NCBI RefSeq assembly: GCF_022747945.1
Contig: NZ_JALDST010000001.1
Location: 186,001 to 250,000, forward strand
From: Micromonospora sp. R77
GTDB taxonomy: Bacteria; Actinomycetota; Actinomycetes; Mycobacteriales; Micromonosporaceae
Length of the DNA stretch: 64,000 bases
Direction: 5' to 3'
The translations under genes were made by a program, and so were the position numbers. This document shows, piece by piece, positions 44,005 to 52,605 of this stretch. Every line of letters starts with the position of its first letter. Positions within the stretch are counted from its first letter, which is position 1. The notes under the pieces are model-generated. The model saw nothing but the letters and a program-made list of their open reading frames with translations, was not told the origin of the DNA and did no database searches.

Positions 44005-45240
44005 TCAGCTGCCGGTGGCGTACAGGTCTGCTTCCTCCCACCTCCTGAGTCGCTGGTAGTCCGCCTCCACCTGCCCGACGTCGGGCGAGCTGAGGTAGAG
44101 GTAGCCGGGGGACGTGGCCAGGTCGACGGTCGGCCCGATCGGGGCGCCCTCGGGCGCGGTCAGCACCAGCTCCAGGAACGAGTCCAGGGAGCGGATCCGG
44201 TCGAGGCGCTCGCCGGCCGGGGCGACCCCGGGCCGCGGGTTGATCAGCGTCACGTACCGCAACCGGTTGAGCAGCCGGTACGGCGGCAGCGCGCCGGAGA
44301 TCAGGTCCTCGGGCCGGGCGATCGCCCGGGCCAGGCAGTCGATCTGGTCGGTGCCGAGGCACCGGGACACGATGGCCGGTACGTGCGAGCCGCCCGCCCG
44401 GCCGGCCGACTCGACCAGCACCGGGCCCTCCTTGGTCAGCATGACCTCGGTGTGTGCGGCGCTGTTGCGCACCTCCAGCGCGTCCAGCACCGCCAGCGTG
44501 TACGCCACCAGCGGCCCGACCACCGGGTCGTCCGGCGGCACCGGCTCCTCGTGGTCGTACATCAGCGCGCCGCTGTCGAGCTGCCGCTTGTGGTAGCGCC
44601 ACACCTCCACGACGTGGTGCACCCCGCCCCGGCTGACCGTGTTGACGAAGTACTCGTCGCCGTGCAGGAACTGCTGGCCCAGCAGCGTGTCGTTGCGGGC
44701 GCCGTACCGGTCGGTGCTGCCCAGCACCCGCCCGGCGGCCTCGCGCAGCTCGCCGGCCGTCCGGCAGACCGCCACGTTGTCCGTGCCGGCGCTGGAGCGG
44801 GGCTTGACCACCACCGGCCACTCGCCGAGGTCCTGCGCCCAGTCGACCAGCTCGTCGACCGAGCCGGTGGCGATGCTGCGCGCGACGGGCAGGCCGGCTT
44901 CCCGGACCGCCTCCACCATCTCGTACTTGTCCCGCCGGGCCCGGGGCCGGCTCATCCCGTTGCCCGGGGTGCCGAGCTCCGCCGAGAGCGCCTCGGCCAG
45001 CAGCACCCCCGACTCGGTGCCCGGCACCACGAACTCCACCCCCAGCGCCCGCAACCGCTCGGCGGTGGCCGCCAGGTCACCCTCGTGCGCGATCTCGTGG
45101 GTGAAGTTCCCCGGCGGGTAGGGCAGGTGCACGTCCGGCGTGCCCGACCGGACGTGCACGACGTCCACGTCGTACCGGGCGAGGGCGGCGGGCAGGAAGA
45201 CCCCGATGCCGCACGCGTCGACGATCGCCGTTCGCATCAC
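44005..45240 (-). CDS. ATP-grasp ligase
   Basis: A 410-411-residue ATP-grasp protein with the carbamoyl-phosphate-synthase/biotin-carboxylase-like core: RRDKYEMVEAVREAGLPVAR, WPVVVKPRSSAGTDNVAVC (phosphate-binding loop lysine), FLHGDEYFVNTV and EVMLTKEGPVLVESAGRAGGSH (Mg-binding acidic residues). Such enzymes activate a carboxylate as acyl phosphate and join it to an amine, for example in dipeptide formation. Start GTG 45240 overlaps the exporter gene stop (GTGA). With the TrpB2-like and carrier-protein genes it suggests formation of a small peptide or amide. Confidence 0.86.
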   Translation of the reverse strand: MMRTAIVDACGIGVFLPAALARYDVDVVHVRSGTPDVHLPYPPGNFTHEIAHEGDLAATAERLRALGVEFVVPGTESGVLLAEALSAELGTPGNGMSRPRARRDKYEMVEAVREAGLPVARSIATGSVDELVDWAQDLGEWPVVVKPRSSAGTDNVAVCRTAGELREAAGRVLGSTDRYGARNDTLLGQQFLHGDEYFVNTVSRGGVHHVVEVWRYHKRQLDSGALMYDHEEPVPPDDPVVGPLVAYTLAVLDALEVRNSAAHTEVMLTKEGPVLVESAGRAGGSHVPAIVSRCLGTDQIDCLARAIARPEDLISGALPPYRLLNRLRYVTLINPRPGVAPAGERLDRIRSLDSFLELVLTAPEGAPIGPTVDLATSPGYLYLSSPDVGQVEADYQRLRRWEEADLYATGS

Positions 45241-46226
45241 ACGCTCCGTGCTTCGGTCGGGGCCGGTGCGCCGGCCGGTACCAGGGACGCCGGGCTCGGC
45301 CGCCGCTCGTGCCGGCCGCGGGCCAGCACCCCGACGCCGACCAGCGCGGTGATCCCGACGACGCCGACCAGCGTGACGGCCGACGGGCGCAGGCGGGCGT
45401 CCGGCAGTTGCAGCAGCAGCGCCATCGGCGGGGAGAGCGCGGAGATCAGCGAGGCGGTGATCGGCTCGGTGTGCTTGATCCCCACCTGGATGAGGTACAT
45501 GGGCAGGCCCACGCCGATCACCGCGACGACCAGCCCCGGCAGCAGCGCGGGCGGCAGGGCGCCCGGGTCGCCGACCAGCACGAACCCCCAGGTCATCGCC
45601 ATCATCAGGAAGAACCGCACGGCCAGCACGGACTGCGGGTCGAGCCCTGCGTCGCTGAGCCGCTTGGAATAGATGACGTTGGCGGTGGAGGTGAGCCCGC
45701 AGACCAGGGTCAGCGCGAGCCCGACGACCGCCGCGTCGACGCCGACGTCACCGACCCCGCTGCGCCCGGTCACCGACGCCCAGACCAGCAGGGCGAGGAA
45801 ACCGCAGATGGCCACCGAGACGGCGATCTCGGCGCCCAGCACGCTGCTGCCCCGGCGCAGCAGCGGACCCAGCACGACGGTGAGCACCGGGCCGATGGCC
45901 AGCCCCACTACGTTCACCACCGCGGGTTCCAGGTATTTCAGCGCGAACAGCAGCGACAGCCAGGTCACCGCGGTGGAGACGTTGATCGCGACCACGTCGT
46001 ACCGCCGGGTCCGCAACGGCGCGAAGGTCGCCGCGGGACCCCGGCGGACGAGGTCGAGGCCGAGGAAGAACAACCCGCAGAGGGTGAACGAGACGGCCGC
46101 CAGGCTCAGCGTGTCGACCTTCTGGAGCTGGTTGCCGGCGTAGACGTCCACCAGGGCGGACATCGCGGCGAAGAGCAGCAGCACCAGGATGCCCCGGTTC
46201 GTCCGCCGGCCGGCGGCCCCCGTCAT
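45237..46226 (-). CDS. DMT/EamA-family exporter
   Basis: A 329-residue membrane protein with ten predicted helices in two EamA repeats (VDTLSLAAVSFTLCGLFFLGL ... SVAICGFLALLVWASV, split by a loop near residue 150; second repeat TSTANVIYSKRLSDAGLDP ... VGIKHTEPITASLISALSPP). EamA proteins export amino acids and small metabolites. ATG 46226 overlaps the TrpB2 stop as ATGA. It probably exports the product, or an amino-acid-like intermediate, of the operon. The open frame extends upstream antisense-like over the TrpB2 gene, which I do not count. Confidence 0.82.
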   Translation of the reverse strand: MTGAAGRRTNRGILVLLLFAAMSALVDVYAGNQLQKVDTLSLAAVSFTLCGLFFLGLDLVRRGPAATFAPLRTRRYDVVAINVSTAVTWLSLLFALKYLEPAVVNVVGLAIGPVLTVVLGPLLRRGSSVLGAEIAVSVAICGFLALLVWASVTGRSGVGDVGVDAAVVGLALTLVCGLTSTANVIYSKRLSDAGLDPQSVLAVRFFLMMAMTWGFVLVGDPGALPPALLPGLVVAVIGVGLPMYLIQVGIKHTEPITASLISALSPPMALLLQLPDARLRPSAVTLVGVVGITALVGVGVLARGRHERRPSPASLVPAGAPAPTEARSV

Positions 46227-47593
46227 ACGGCGGCCATCCGGGGGATGCTCGCCGCGGCGCGGGCCAGCGCCGCCGCGTCCACCGCGTCGTCCTCCAGGAT
46301 GCCGGCGAAGTACTTCTGGTAGGCCACCAGGTCGAAGTGACCGTGCCCGGACAGCCCGAACAGGATGGTCCGCGAGGTGCCCTCCTCCCGGCACCGGATC
46401 GCCTCGTCGACCGCGACCCGGACCGCGTGGGTGGACTCGGGGGCCGGCAGGACGCCCTCGGCGCGGGCGAACTGCACGCCCGCCTCGAAGCAGCGGGTCT
46501 GCGGGACGGCCACCGGCTCGATCAGCCCGTCCTCCACGGTCCGGGTGATCATCGGGCCGATGCCGTGCGCCCGCAGGCCACCCGCGTGCACCGGCGGCGG
46601 GACGAACTCGTGCCCCAGCGTGTGCATCCGGAACAGCGGCCCCAGCCGGCCGGTGTCGGCGTAGTCGTAGGCCACCACGCCCTGGGTCAGGGTCGGGCAG
46701 GCGGCCGGCTCGACGGCCAGCACCCGCACCGCGCGACCGCCGCGCAGCTGCTCGCCGAGGAACGGGAAGGCCAGGCCGGCCAGGTTGCTGCCGCCGCCGG
46801 CGCAGCCGACCACGATGTCCGGGTAGTCGTCGGCGAGGGCGAACTGGCGGATCGCCTCCTGCCCGATCACCGTCTGGTGCAGCAGCACGTGGTTGGCCGC
46901 GCTGCCGAGCACGTAGCCCAGCGAGGGGTCGGTGCCGAACGCCTCCAGCGCCTCCGAGGTGGCGATGCCGAGACTGCCCGGGGAGTCCGGGTGCTCGGCC
47001 AGGATGGCCCGGCCGACCGCGGTCTCCTCGCTCGGGCTCGGCACGCAGACCGCCCCGTACGTCTCCATCAGCGCCCGCCGGTACGGCTTCTGCTCGAAGC
47101 TGACCCGGACCATGTAGACCTTCGCGGTCATCCCGAAGAAGTTGGCGCTGAGTGCGGTGGCGCTCCCCCACTGCCCGGCGCCGGTCTCGGTGACCAGCCC
47201 GGTCTTGCCGGCCAGCTTGTTGTAGTACGCCTGCGGGATGCCGGTGTTCGGCTTGTGGCTGCCGGTCGGCGCGACGCCCTCGTACTTGTAGTAGATCCGC
47301 GCCGGGGTGTCCAGGGCGCGCTCCAGCCGGCGGGCCCGGATCAGCGGCGACGGCCGCCACAGCGCATAGATCTGCCGCACCGGGTCGGGGATCTCGTACT
47401 CCCGCTCGGTGCCGATCTCCTGCTCGATCAGCTGCTCCGGCATGGTGTACGCCATCTCGTCCCGGGTCAGCGGCTCGCCGGTGGCCGGGTTGAGCGCCGG
47501 CGCCAGCGGCCCGCCCTTCAGATCGGCCGCCAGGTTGTACCAGCTGGTCGGGATGTCCTGCTCGTCAAGCAGGAACTTGGTTCTCTCCAGCAC
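46223..47593 (-). CDS. TrpB2-like PLP-dependent enzyme
   Basis: A 456-residue PLP enzyme of fold type II, TrpB2 branch. The PLP lysine is in PTGSHKPNTGIPQAYY, and the phosphate-binding glycines are in GCAGGGSNLAGLAFPF; the N-terminal RPSPLIRARRLERAL is the usual TrpB2 substrate region. TrpB2 proteins act without TrpA and often catalyse beta-replacement on serine, threonine or O-phosphorylated relatives. It is not next to a trp operon, and its gene overlaps neighbours (GTG 47593 inside the end of the transglutaminase-fold gene), so it probably makes a non-standard amino acid for this operon. Confidence 0.86.
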   Translation of the reverse strand: MLERTKFLLDEQDIPTSWYNLAADLKGGPLAPALNPATGEPLTRDEMAYTMPEQLIEQEIGTEREYEIPDPVRQIYALWRPSPLIRARRLERALDTPARIYYKYEGVAPTGSHKPNTGIPQAYYNKLAGKTGLVTETGAGQWGSATALSANFFGMTAKVYMVRVSFEQKPYRRALMETYGAVCVPSPSEETAVGRAILAEHPDSPGSLGIATSEALEAFGTDPSLGYVLGSAANHVLLHQTVIGQEAIRQFALADDYPDIVVGCAGGGSNLAGLAFPFLGEQLRGGRAVRVLAVEPAACPTLTQGVVAYDYADTGRLGPLFRMHTLGHEFVPPPVHAGGLRAHGIGPMITRTVEDGLIEPVAVPQTRCFEAGVQFARAEGVLPAPESTHAVRVAVDEAIRCREEGTSRTILFGLSGHGHFDLVAYQKYFAGILEDDAVDAAALARAAASIPRMAAV

Positions 47594-48278
47594 GGGAGTC
47601 CTCCTGTGTCGTTGCCTCGGCGACCAGCGACCCGGTGGCCGTCGTGTAGGAGCTGGCGAACAGCAGCGGATGAGCCGTCCGGATGCCGTCCACCACGAGG
47701 TCGTAGGGGACGTCGTCGAACTCGCCCCGCATCTGCAGGAACTCCATGTGCTGCCGGCCCTGCTCGTCGAAGGGGTGGTAGAGGCTGTCGGACCGCCCGT
47801 CGAAGTCCAGCGGCCTGATCCGGTAGAGCTTGCAGAGCATCTTGTTGAACACCGGCGTCGCCCTCACCCAGGTGCCGTCGAGGTGCACCGAGGTCAGGCT
47901 GTGGAACCGGAACACGTCCCCGCCCACCAGCTCCCGCAGCCGGGGCGAGGCCAGGTGGTTGCGGACGTCGCCGTAGACGATCCGGCTCGGCACGCCCACG
48001 GCGCGCAGCGCCGCCGCGTACACGATGGACTTGTGGACGCAGAAGCCGAAGCCGCGCTCGAGCACGCCGCTGGCGGTGAGTCCGCGCCGGGACAGGTCCG
48101 CGCCGTACACCTCGTAGCGGATGCCGTCGCGCACCGCGTAGTACAGCCGGACCGCCTTGTCCACGTCCGTCCCGCCCGCGTCGTCGCCGAGGGCGTCCCG
48201 GACGAACCGGCGCACCACGGGCGAGTCGTGGTCCAGGAACTCGGTGGCCCGCACCAGTGCCGGGTCGGTCTCGCTCAT
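47565..48278 (-). CDS. Transglutaminase-fold protein
   Basis: A 237-residue protein of the transglutaminase-like superfamily. The catalytic cysteine is Cys80 in ERGFGFCVHKSIVYAAAL, and the catalytic His is probably His126 in FRFHSLTSVHLDG, followed by WVRATPVFN in the position of the third catalytic element. No signal peptide, so it is cytoplasmic, unlike many bacterial transglutaminase-domain proteases. In andrimid biosynthesis a transglutaminase homologue forms an amide from carrier-bound acyl groups; with an A enzyme and PCP in the same operon, a similar amide-forming or hydrolytic role is plausible. ATGA overlap with the oxidase gene upstream. Confidence 0.8.
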   Translation of the reverse strand: MSETDPALVRATEFLDHDSPVVRRFVRDALGDDAGGTDVDKAVRLYYAVRDGIRYEVYGADLSRRGLTASGVLERGFGFCVHKSIVYAAALRAVGVPSRIVYGDVRNHLASPRLRELVGGDVFRFHSLTSVHLDGTWVRATPVFNKMLCKLYRIRPLDFDGRSDSLYHPFDEQGRQHMEFLQMRGEFDDVPYDLVVDGIRTAHPLLFASSYTTATGSLVAEATTQEDSRAGENQVPA

Positions 48279-49456
48279 GCCGTACGCCCCCCTGTCGGGC
48301 CGGTCGCCGGGGCGGTCCGGCCCAGCCCCATCAGGGCCGCCACCCGCTGGCGTTGGATCTCCGAGGTGCCGGAGTAGATCGTGCCGGACACCGCGTTGCG
48401 CAGGTCCTTCTCCAGCCCGTACTCGGTGGTGTAGCCGTAACCGCCGAAGACCTGCACGGCGGCGAGCGCGGACCGGACGTTGCTCTCGCTGACGATCAGC
48501 TTGGTGATCGCCACGTCGGTGGCGACGTTCTCCCCGGCGGCCATCCGCTCGGCGGTGTCGTAGAGCCACTTGCGGGAGGTCTCCAGGTCGATCCGCATGT
48601 CGACGATCCGGTTCGAGACCGACTGGTAGGAGCCGATGGCGGCCCCGAACTGGGTGCGGCTGCGGGCGTACTCGACGCACCGCTCCAGGCGGTGCTGCAT
48701 CTCGCCGAGCACGCCGGCGAAGCCGCAGAGGATCTCCCACCGCATCACCGCGTCGAGCACCAGCAGACCCGCGCCGACCGACCCGACCACGTGGTCGCGG
48801 GGCACCCGCACGTCGTCGAGGAAGAGCTCCGACAGCGGCGACGTGCGCAGCCCCATCTTGCCGATCGGACCGCCCACGGTCAGGCCCGGCGAGTCCCGCC
48901 GGACCAGGAACGCGGTGACCGCCACCGGACTGCCCGGGCGGCCGGTCCGCGCGTAGACCACCACCAGGTCGGCGATCGGGCCGTTGCTGACGAACGCCTT
49001 GCTGCCGCGCAGCACGAAGTGGTCGTCCTCGGCGACCGCGGTGGTGGCCATGTTGGTGACGTCGGAGCCGCCGGCCGGCTCGGTGATCGCGTGCGCGCCG
49101 ATCATCGTGCCGGCCACGATCTCCGGCAGGTAGCGCTCCCGCAGCGCCGGGGAACCGAAGCGCTGCACCGGGACGCCGGTGCTGACCAGGTGGGTGCAGG
49201 CGGAGAAGGTCAGCCCGGCGTCCCGGCAGGCGTAGCCCAGCCCCTCCAGGACGTACATCGTGGTCGGCAGGTCACGACCGAGGCCGCCGAAGCGCTCCGG
49301 GAAGGGCAGCCCGAACAGCCCGGTCGCCCGGAGCCGCTTCCAGCCGTCCCAGGAGAACTCGCCGCTGGCGTCCCGCTCCAGGTGGTCCGCGCCGACCAGT
49401 CGGCCGGCCTGCTCCGCCGCGTCGCGCAACGCCCGTTGTTCGTCGGTCCATCGCAT
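48275..49456 (-). CDS. Acyl-CoA dehydrogenase family oxidase
   Basis: A 393-residue flavoprotein with full acyl-CoA dehydrogenase signatures: AHAITEPAGGSDVTNM, GLRTSPLSELFLDDVRVP and the C-terminal RDLRNAVSGTIYSGTSEIQRQRVA. VFGGYGYTTEYGLEKD is the usual C-terminal helix. In operons with a stand-alone A enzyme and a PCP, homologues (PltE, RedW, ZmaI types) oxidise the aminoacyl-S-PCP, for instance prolyl to pyrrolyl. The same job is likely here; the amino acid is not known. ATG 49456 lies 12 bases after the EctC-like gene. Confidence 0.86.
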   Translation of the reverse strand: MRWTDEQRALRDAAEQAGRLVGADHLERDASGEFSWDGWKRLRATGLFGLPFPERFGGLGRDLPTTMYVLEGLGYACRDAGLTFSACTHLVSTGVPVQRFGSPALRERYLPEIVAGTMIGAHAITEPAGGSDVTNMATTAVAEDDHFVLRGSKAFVSNGPIADLVVVYARTGRPGSPVAVTAFLVRRDSPGLTVGGPIGKMGLRTSPLSELFLDDVRVPRDHVVGSVGAGLLVLDAVMRWEILCGFAGVLGEMQHRLERCVEYARSRTQFGAAIGSYQSVSNRIVDMRIDLETSRKWLYDTAERMAAGENVATDVAITKLIVSESNVRSALAAVQVFGGYGYTTEYGLEKDLRNAVSGTIYSGTSEIQRQRVAALMGLGRTAPATGPTGGRTA

Positions 49457-49468
49457 ACCCCGGCCGCC

Positions 49469-49846
49469 TCAGTACTGCGAGAATTCGACGGAGTCCAGGT
49501 TGTGTCGCTCCGGACCGACGAGCGGTGGGTTGAAGACGCTGACCAGTTCCAGGTCGGTCTCGGGCGCGGCGATCAGGAAGTGCGCGTCGTGTTCGTTCAA
49601 CGCGTACAGCACGCCGGGCCGCAGCTCCCAGCTGCGGGAGCCGTCGGCGGTCTGCACCCAGCCCCGGCCGCCGATGCAGTAGCACGCCTCGAGGTGGCGG
49701 CGGTACTCCAGTTGCGACTTGGTCCCGGCGCGCACCACCGTGTGGCACACGGTGAAGCCCATCTTGTCGGTCTCGAGCAGGTAGCGGTAGCTGAGGCCGT
49801 TGCCCCACTCCACCGGTTCGGTCTGTTCCCTGGTGCGAACGATCAT
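49469..49846 (-). CDS. EctC-like cupin cyclase
   Basis: A 125-residue single-domain cupin resembling ectoine synthase: it begins MIVRTREQ, and has YRRHLEACYCIGGRGWV (metal-site region), ELRPGVLYALNEHDAHFLIAA and a FNPPLVGPERHN end that parallels the FTPGL.G.E/H pattern of EctC. EctC closes N-gamma-acetyl-diaminobutyrate into ectoine by loss of water. No EctA acetyltransferase and no canonical ectABC order is present, so the protein probably cyclises a related carrier-bound or free diamino or amide intermediate. It lies between the oxidase and PCP genes. Confidence 0.8.
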   Translation of the reverse strand: MIVRTREQTEPVEWGNGLSYRYLLETDKMGFTVCHTVVRAGTKSQLEYRRHLEACYCIGGRGWVQTADGSRSWELRPGVLYALNEHDAHFLIAAPETDLELVSVFNPPLVGPERHNLDSVEFSQY

Positions 49847-49865
49847 CAGTCCAGTCCTCGTCCGG

Positions 49866-50126
49866 TCAGCCGATGGCGGCGTGGTCACGGGCGGCGGTGA
49901 CGAACGCCGTCATGGCAGCGACCGACCGGAAGTGCTCCGGCGAGATGTCCAGGTCGTCCATGGGGATGCGGTAGCGTTCGCCGAGCCAGGCGATGAGCTG
50001 GAGCAACCGCAGGCTGTCCACCACACCGGTGTCGAGCAGGTCGTAGGCGGGGTCCAACTCCTCGGGGGCGGTGCCGGGCAGGTATTCCGACACCACGTAC
50101 CGGGTTATCTCGTCGGCGAGACTCAC
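49866..50126 (-). CDS. Stand-alone carrier protein (PCP/ACP)
   Basis: An 86-residue carrier protein with the phosphopantetheine serine at Ser38 in DTGVVDSLRLLQLIAWLGERYRI-type context, as in PltL/RedO-like and D-alanyl-carrier-like proteins. GTG 50126 overlaps the stop of the adenylation gene (GTGA), so it is the partner of that enzyme. It presumably holds the amino acid while the oxidase and EctC-like enzyme act. Confidence 0.92.
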   Translation of the reverse strand: MSLADEITRYVVSEYLPGTAPEELDPAYDLLDTGVVDSLRLLQLIAWLGERYRIPMDDLDISPEHFRSVAAMTAFVTAARDHAAIG

Positions 50127-51578
50127 GTCAGCTCCCTCATCAGGTGGTCACGGACCCGGCGGCGGTCCACCTTGCCGGTGGGCCCGACCGGCAGCGCCTC
50201 GCTGACCAGTCGGAACACGTCGGGGATCGCCACCCGGGTGAGCCGGGCGGCGCAGTACGTACGCAGGGCGAGGCTGCTCGGGCCGGTGCCGTCGACCCGG
50301 ACCACGGCGTGCAGCCGGGTGCCGGCCGCCGGGTCGGGCAGCGCGACGACGACCGCCTCGACGACGCCGTCGTGGCCCTGGACGACCCGTTCGACCTCTT
50401 CCAGGTTGACCCGTACACCCCGGACCTTGACCTGGAAGTCGTTGCGCCCGGCCAGCGTCAGCCGGCCGTCGGCACCCCGGTGGACCAGGTCCCCGGTGCG
50501 GTACCAGGTCCGCTCGCCCCGGTCGGTGACCCGGCGGAAGAACCGGTCCGGCGCCTGGTCGCCGAGGTAGCCGTCGGCCTGGAACGGCGTGGCCACCACC
50601 AGCTCGCCGGTGCCGGGGCCGGTCAGCACCTGCCCCTGGTCGAGCAGCGCCACCTCCACCCCGGGGATCGGCCGGCCCAGGGGCAGCACGTCGTCCGTGG
50701 CGGCCTGCTCCGGGCCGAAGGTGTGCAGGAAACTGTCGTTGGTCTCGGTGCAGCCGTACACGTTGTGGAAGGTCGCCCGGGGGAACACGGCCGGCAGCCC
50801 GGCGCGGACCCGGCGCGGCGTGTGGTCGCCGGTCAGCAGGACGTGCCGGACCGCCGGGAATGCCTGCCCGTCGGCCGCCTCGGTGAGCAGCCGGAACAGC
50901 ATCGGTACGGCCTGGACGACCGCCGGCCGGGCCTGCGCGAACAGCTCCAGCAGGTAGCGGGGCTGGACCGCCCGGGCCGGGTCGACGAGGACCACCTCCC
51001 CGCCGTGGCTCAGCGTCGCCCAGACGTCCAGCAGGCAGAGGTCGAAGTTGAGCGGCGCGTAGTTGAGCACCCGGGTGCCCTCGGTGAGGTCGAACTGCTC
51101 GGCGGCCCAGTCGACGAACCGCTCGACGCCGGCGGCCGACAACGGGACGATCTTGGGCAGTCCGGTGGAACCCGAGGTGGTCAGCAGCAGGCAGGTGTCC
51201 GGCGGCAGCGCGCCGCCGGTGCCGCCGGGACGGGGCGGACCCGCAGGCCCCGTCCTCGGCCGCGAGGACGGCCGCGCACCCGGCGCGGGCGACCAGCGCG
51301 TCGAAGACCTGCGCACCGAGGTCGGTGGAGAGCAGCAGCACGGGCTGCCCGGCGGCGAGGCAGGCGAGCACCGCCGCGACCGACTCGGGCGACTTGCCGG
51401 CGCGGAGCGCGACCGGCGCCCCGGCGGTGGGTACGGCGGCCAGCTGGGCGGACGCCTTCGCCGCCAGCTCGACCAGCTCGGCGTAGCTGACCAGCCGGTC
51501 CTGCCAGCGCAACGCGGTCGCGTCGGGTATCCGGTCGGCCTGTTCGTGGATGCGGGACGCGAGGGATCCGATCGACAT
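50123..51578 (-). CDS. Stand-alone amino-acid adenylation enzyme (frame broken)
   Basis: An adenylation enzyme of about 484 residues after closing one frame break. It has TTSGSTGLPKIVPLS (A3), NFDLCLLDVWATL (A4, with the Asp that binds an alpha-amino group), NVYGCTETNDSF (A5), WYRTGDLVHRGADG (A7), NDFQVKVRGVRVNLEEVE (A8) and PTGKVDRRRV with the A10 lysine. The first 115 residues are read from ATG 51578 (or GTG 51581); the rest needs a one-base shift at the CCCC run 51248-51251. No fused carrier or condensation domain. It should load an alpha-amino acid onto the adjacent PCP, like PltF- or RedM-type enzymes. Confidence 0.85.
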
Positions 51579-51748
51579 CACTTCCCCCCTTCACCGGTGC
51601 CGACCGGTCATCTCCCCCGACCGGTCCGGCGCACCGATCTTCGATTCCGGCGCACGGACCGTGCATCTTTCAAAATGCGCAGTCCCATCGGCGGGAAGAC
51701 CGCGTCCGCGTGTCATCGGGGTGACACGCTGGTACCCCACCACGTCGA

Positions 51749-51795
51749 TGTGTACGGTGTCCACTACACGACGCTGTCCGGACACCGCGGTGTCC
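51749..51795. promoter_or_regulatory. TetR-type operator plus perfect palindrome in divergent promoter region
   Basis: 51749-51764 (TGTGTACGGTGTCCAC) is identical to the core of the operator in front of tetR. A few bases on, 51780-51795 (GGACACCGCGGTGTCC) is a perfect 16-base palindrome sharing the GTGTCC half-site. They lie 18-64 bases before the reductase gene and 170-215 bases before the adenylation gene that heads the operon on the other strand, so one or both promoters could be controlled. Confidence 0.7.
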
Positions 51796-51812
51796 ACTCG
51801 GGAAGGGCTGGA

Positions 51813-52400
51813 ATGGCGCGAGTTCTGCTGGATGTCACGATGTCGCTGGACGGCTTCATGGCCGGTCCCAACGTCAGCGTCGAACACCCGATGGGTGAGG
51901 GCGGTCTCCGCCTGCACGAGTGGCTCTTCAACACCTCGACCAGCGAGGTCGACGCCGGGATCGAGCGGGAGATGTCGGCCACCGGCGCGGTGGTGCTGGG
52001 CCGGCGCACGTTCGACGTCGGGATCAACGTCTGGAACGACACCCCGTTCCCGGTGCCCTGCTTCGTGCTGACCCACGACCCGCTCGCCGAACGGGTCGAG
52101 AAGAGCGGCACGTTCACCTTCGTCACCGACGTCCGGGACGCCCACGCCCGCGCCGTCGCCGCGGCCGGCGACCAGGACGTCCGGCTGATGGGGGCCGAGG
52201 TCGGCCAGCAGTTCCTGGCCGCCGGCCTGGTCGACGAGGTGCGCATCCAGCTCGCCCCCGTGCTGCTCGGCGCGGGCCGCCGGCTCTTCGAGAACCTGGG
52301 CACCGAGCACATCGAGCTGGAGCGGTTCCGCACCGTGGAGTCGCCGTACGTGACCCACCTGTGGTTCCGGGTCCGCCGGGACGCGCCCGCGCGTTCCTGA
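51813..52400 (+). CDS. DHFR/RibD-C-like reductase
   Basis: A 195-residue protein of the RibD C-terminal/dihydrofolate-reductase-like family: MSLDGFMAGPNVSVEHP at the start, TGAVVLGRRTFDVG, PCFVLTH and DVRLMGAEVGQQFLAAGLVDEV, and PVLLGAGRRLFENL near the end. These proteins are NADPH-dependent reductases of varied substrates, commonly found beside tetR-type genes. ATG 51813. It diverges from the adenylation-enzyme operon and shares its regulatory region with TetR-type sites. Substrate unknown. Confidence 0.86.
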   Translation: MARVLLDVTMSLDGFMAGPNVSVEHPMGEGGLRLHEWLFNTSTSEVDAGIEREMSATGAVVLGRRTFDVGINVWNDTPFPVPCFVLTHDPLAERVEKSGTFTFVTDVRDAHARAVAAAGDQDVRLMGAEVGQQFLAAGLVDEVRIQLAPVLLGAGRRLFENLGTEHIELERFRTVESPYVTHLWFRVRRDAPARS

Positions 52401-52605
52401 CCCGCCGGTCACCTGCCCGGGCGCGGTCCCGGCACCCGGGCAGGACCGCAATCTGAACGAAGACAGCCACCGCCGCGCCACCGCATGCTGGGTCTCCGCC
52501 GTACGGACCATCCGACGAAGGCGAGGCCGGTGCCGTGACCGATTTCCCAGTACGTTGCGCGGTTCCCACCGGGCCGCCCCGGCGCGCGGCACAGCGGAGC
52601 GTCCG

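Noticed and set aside
45237..47360. 707-residue minus-strand frame as a fused protein
   Set aside because: Only the part from 46226 encodes the EamA exporter; the upstream part is an alternate-frame shadow of the TrpB2 gene.
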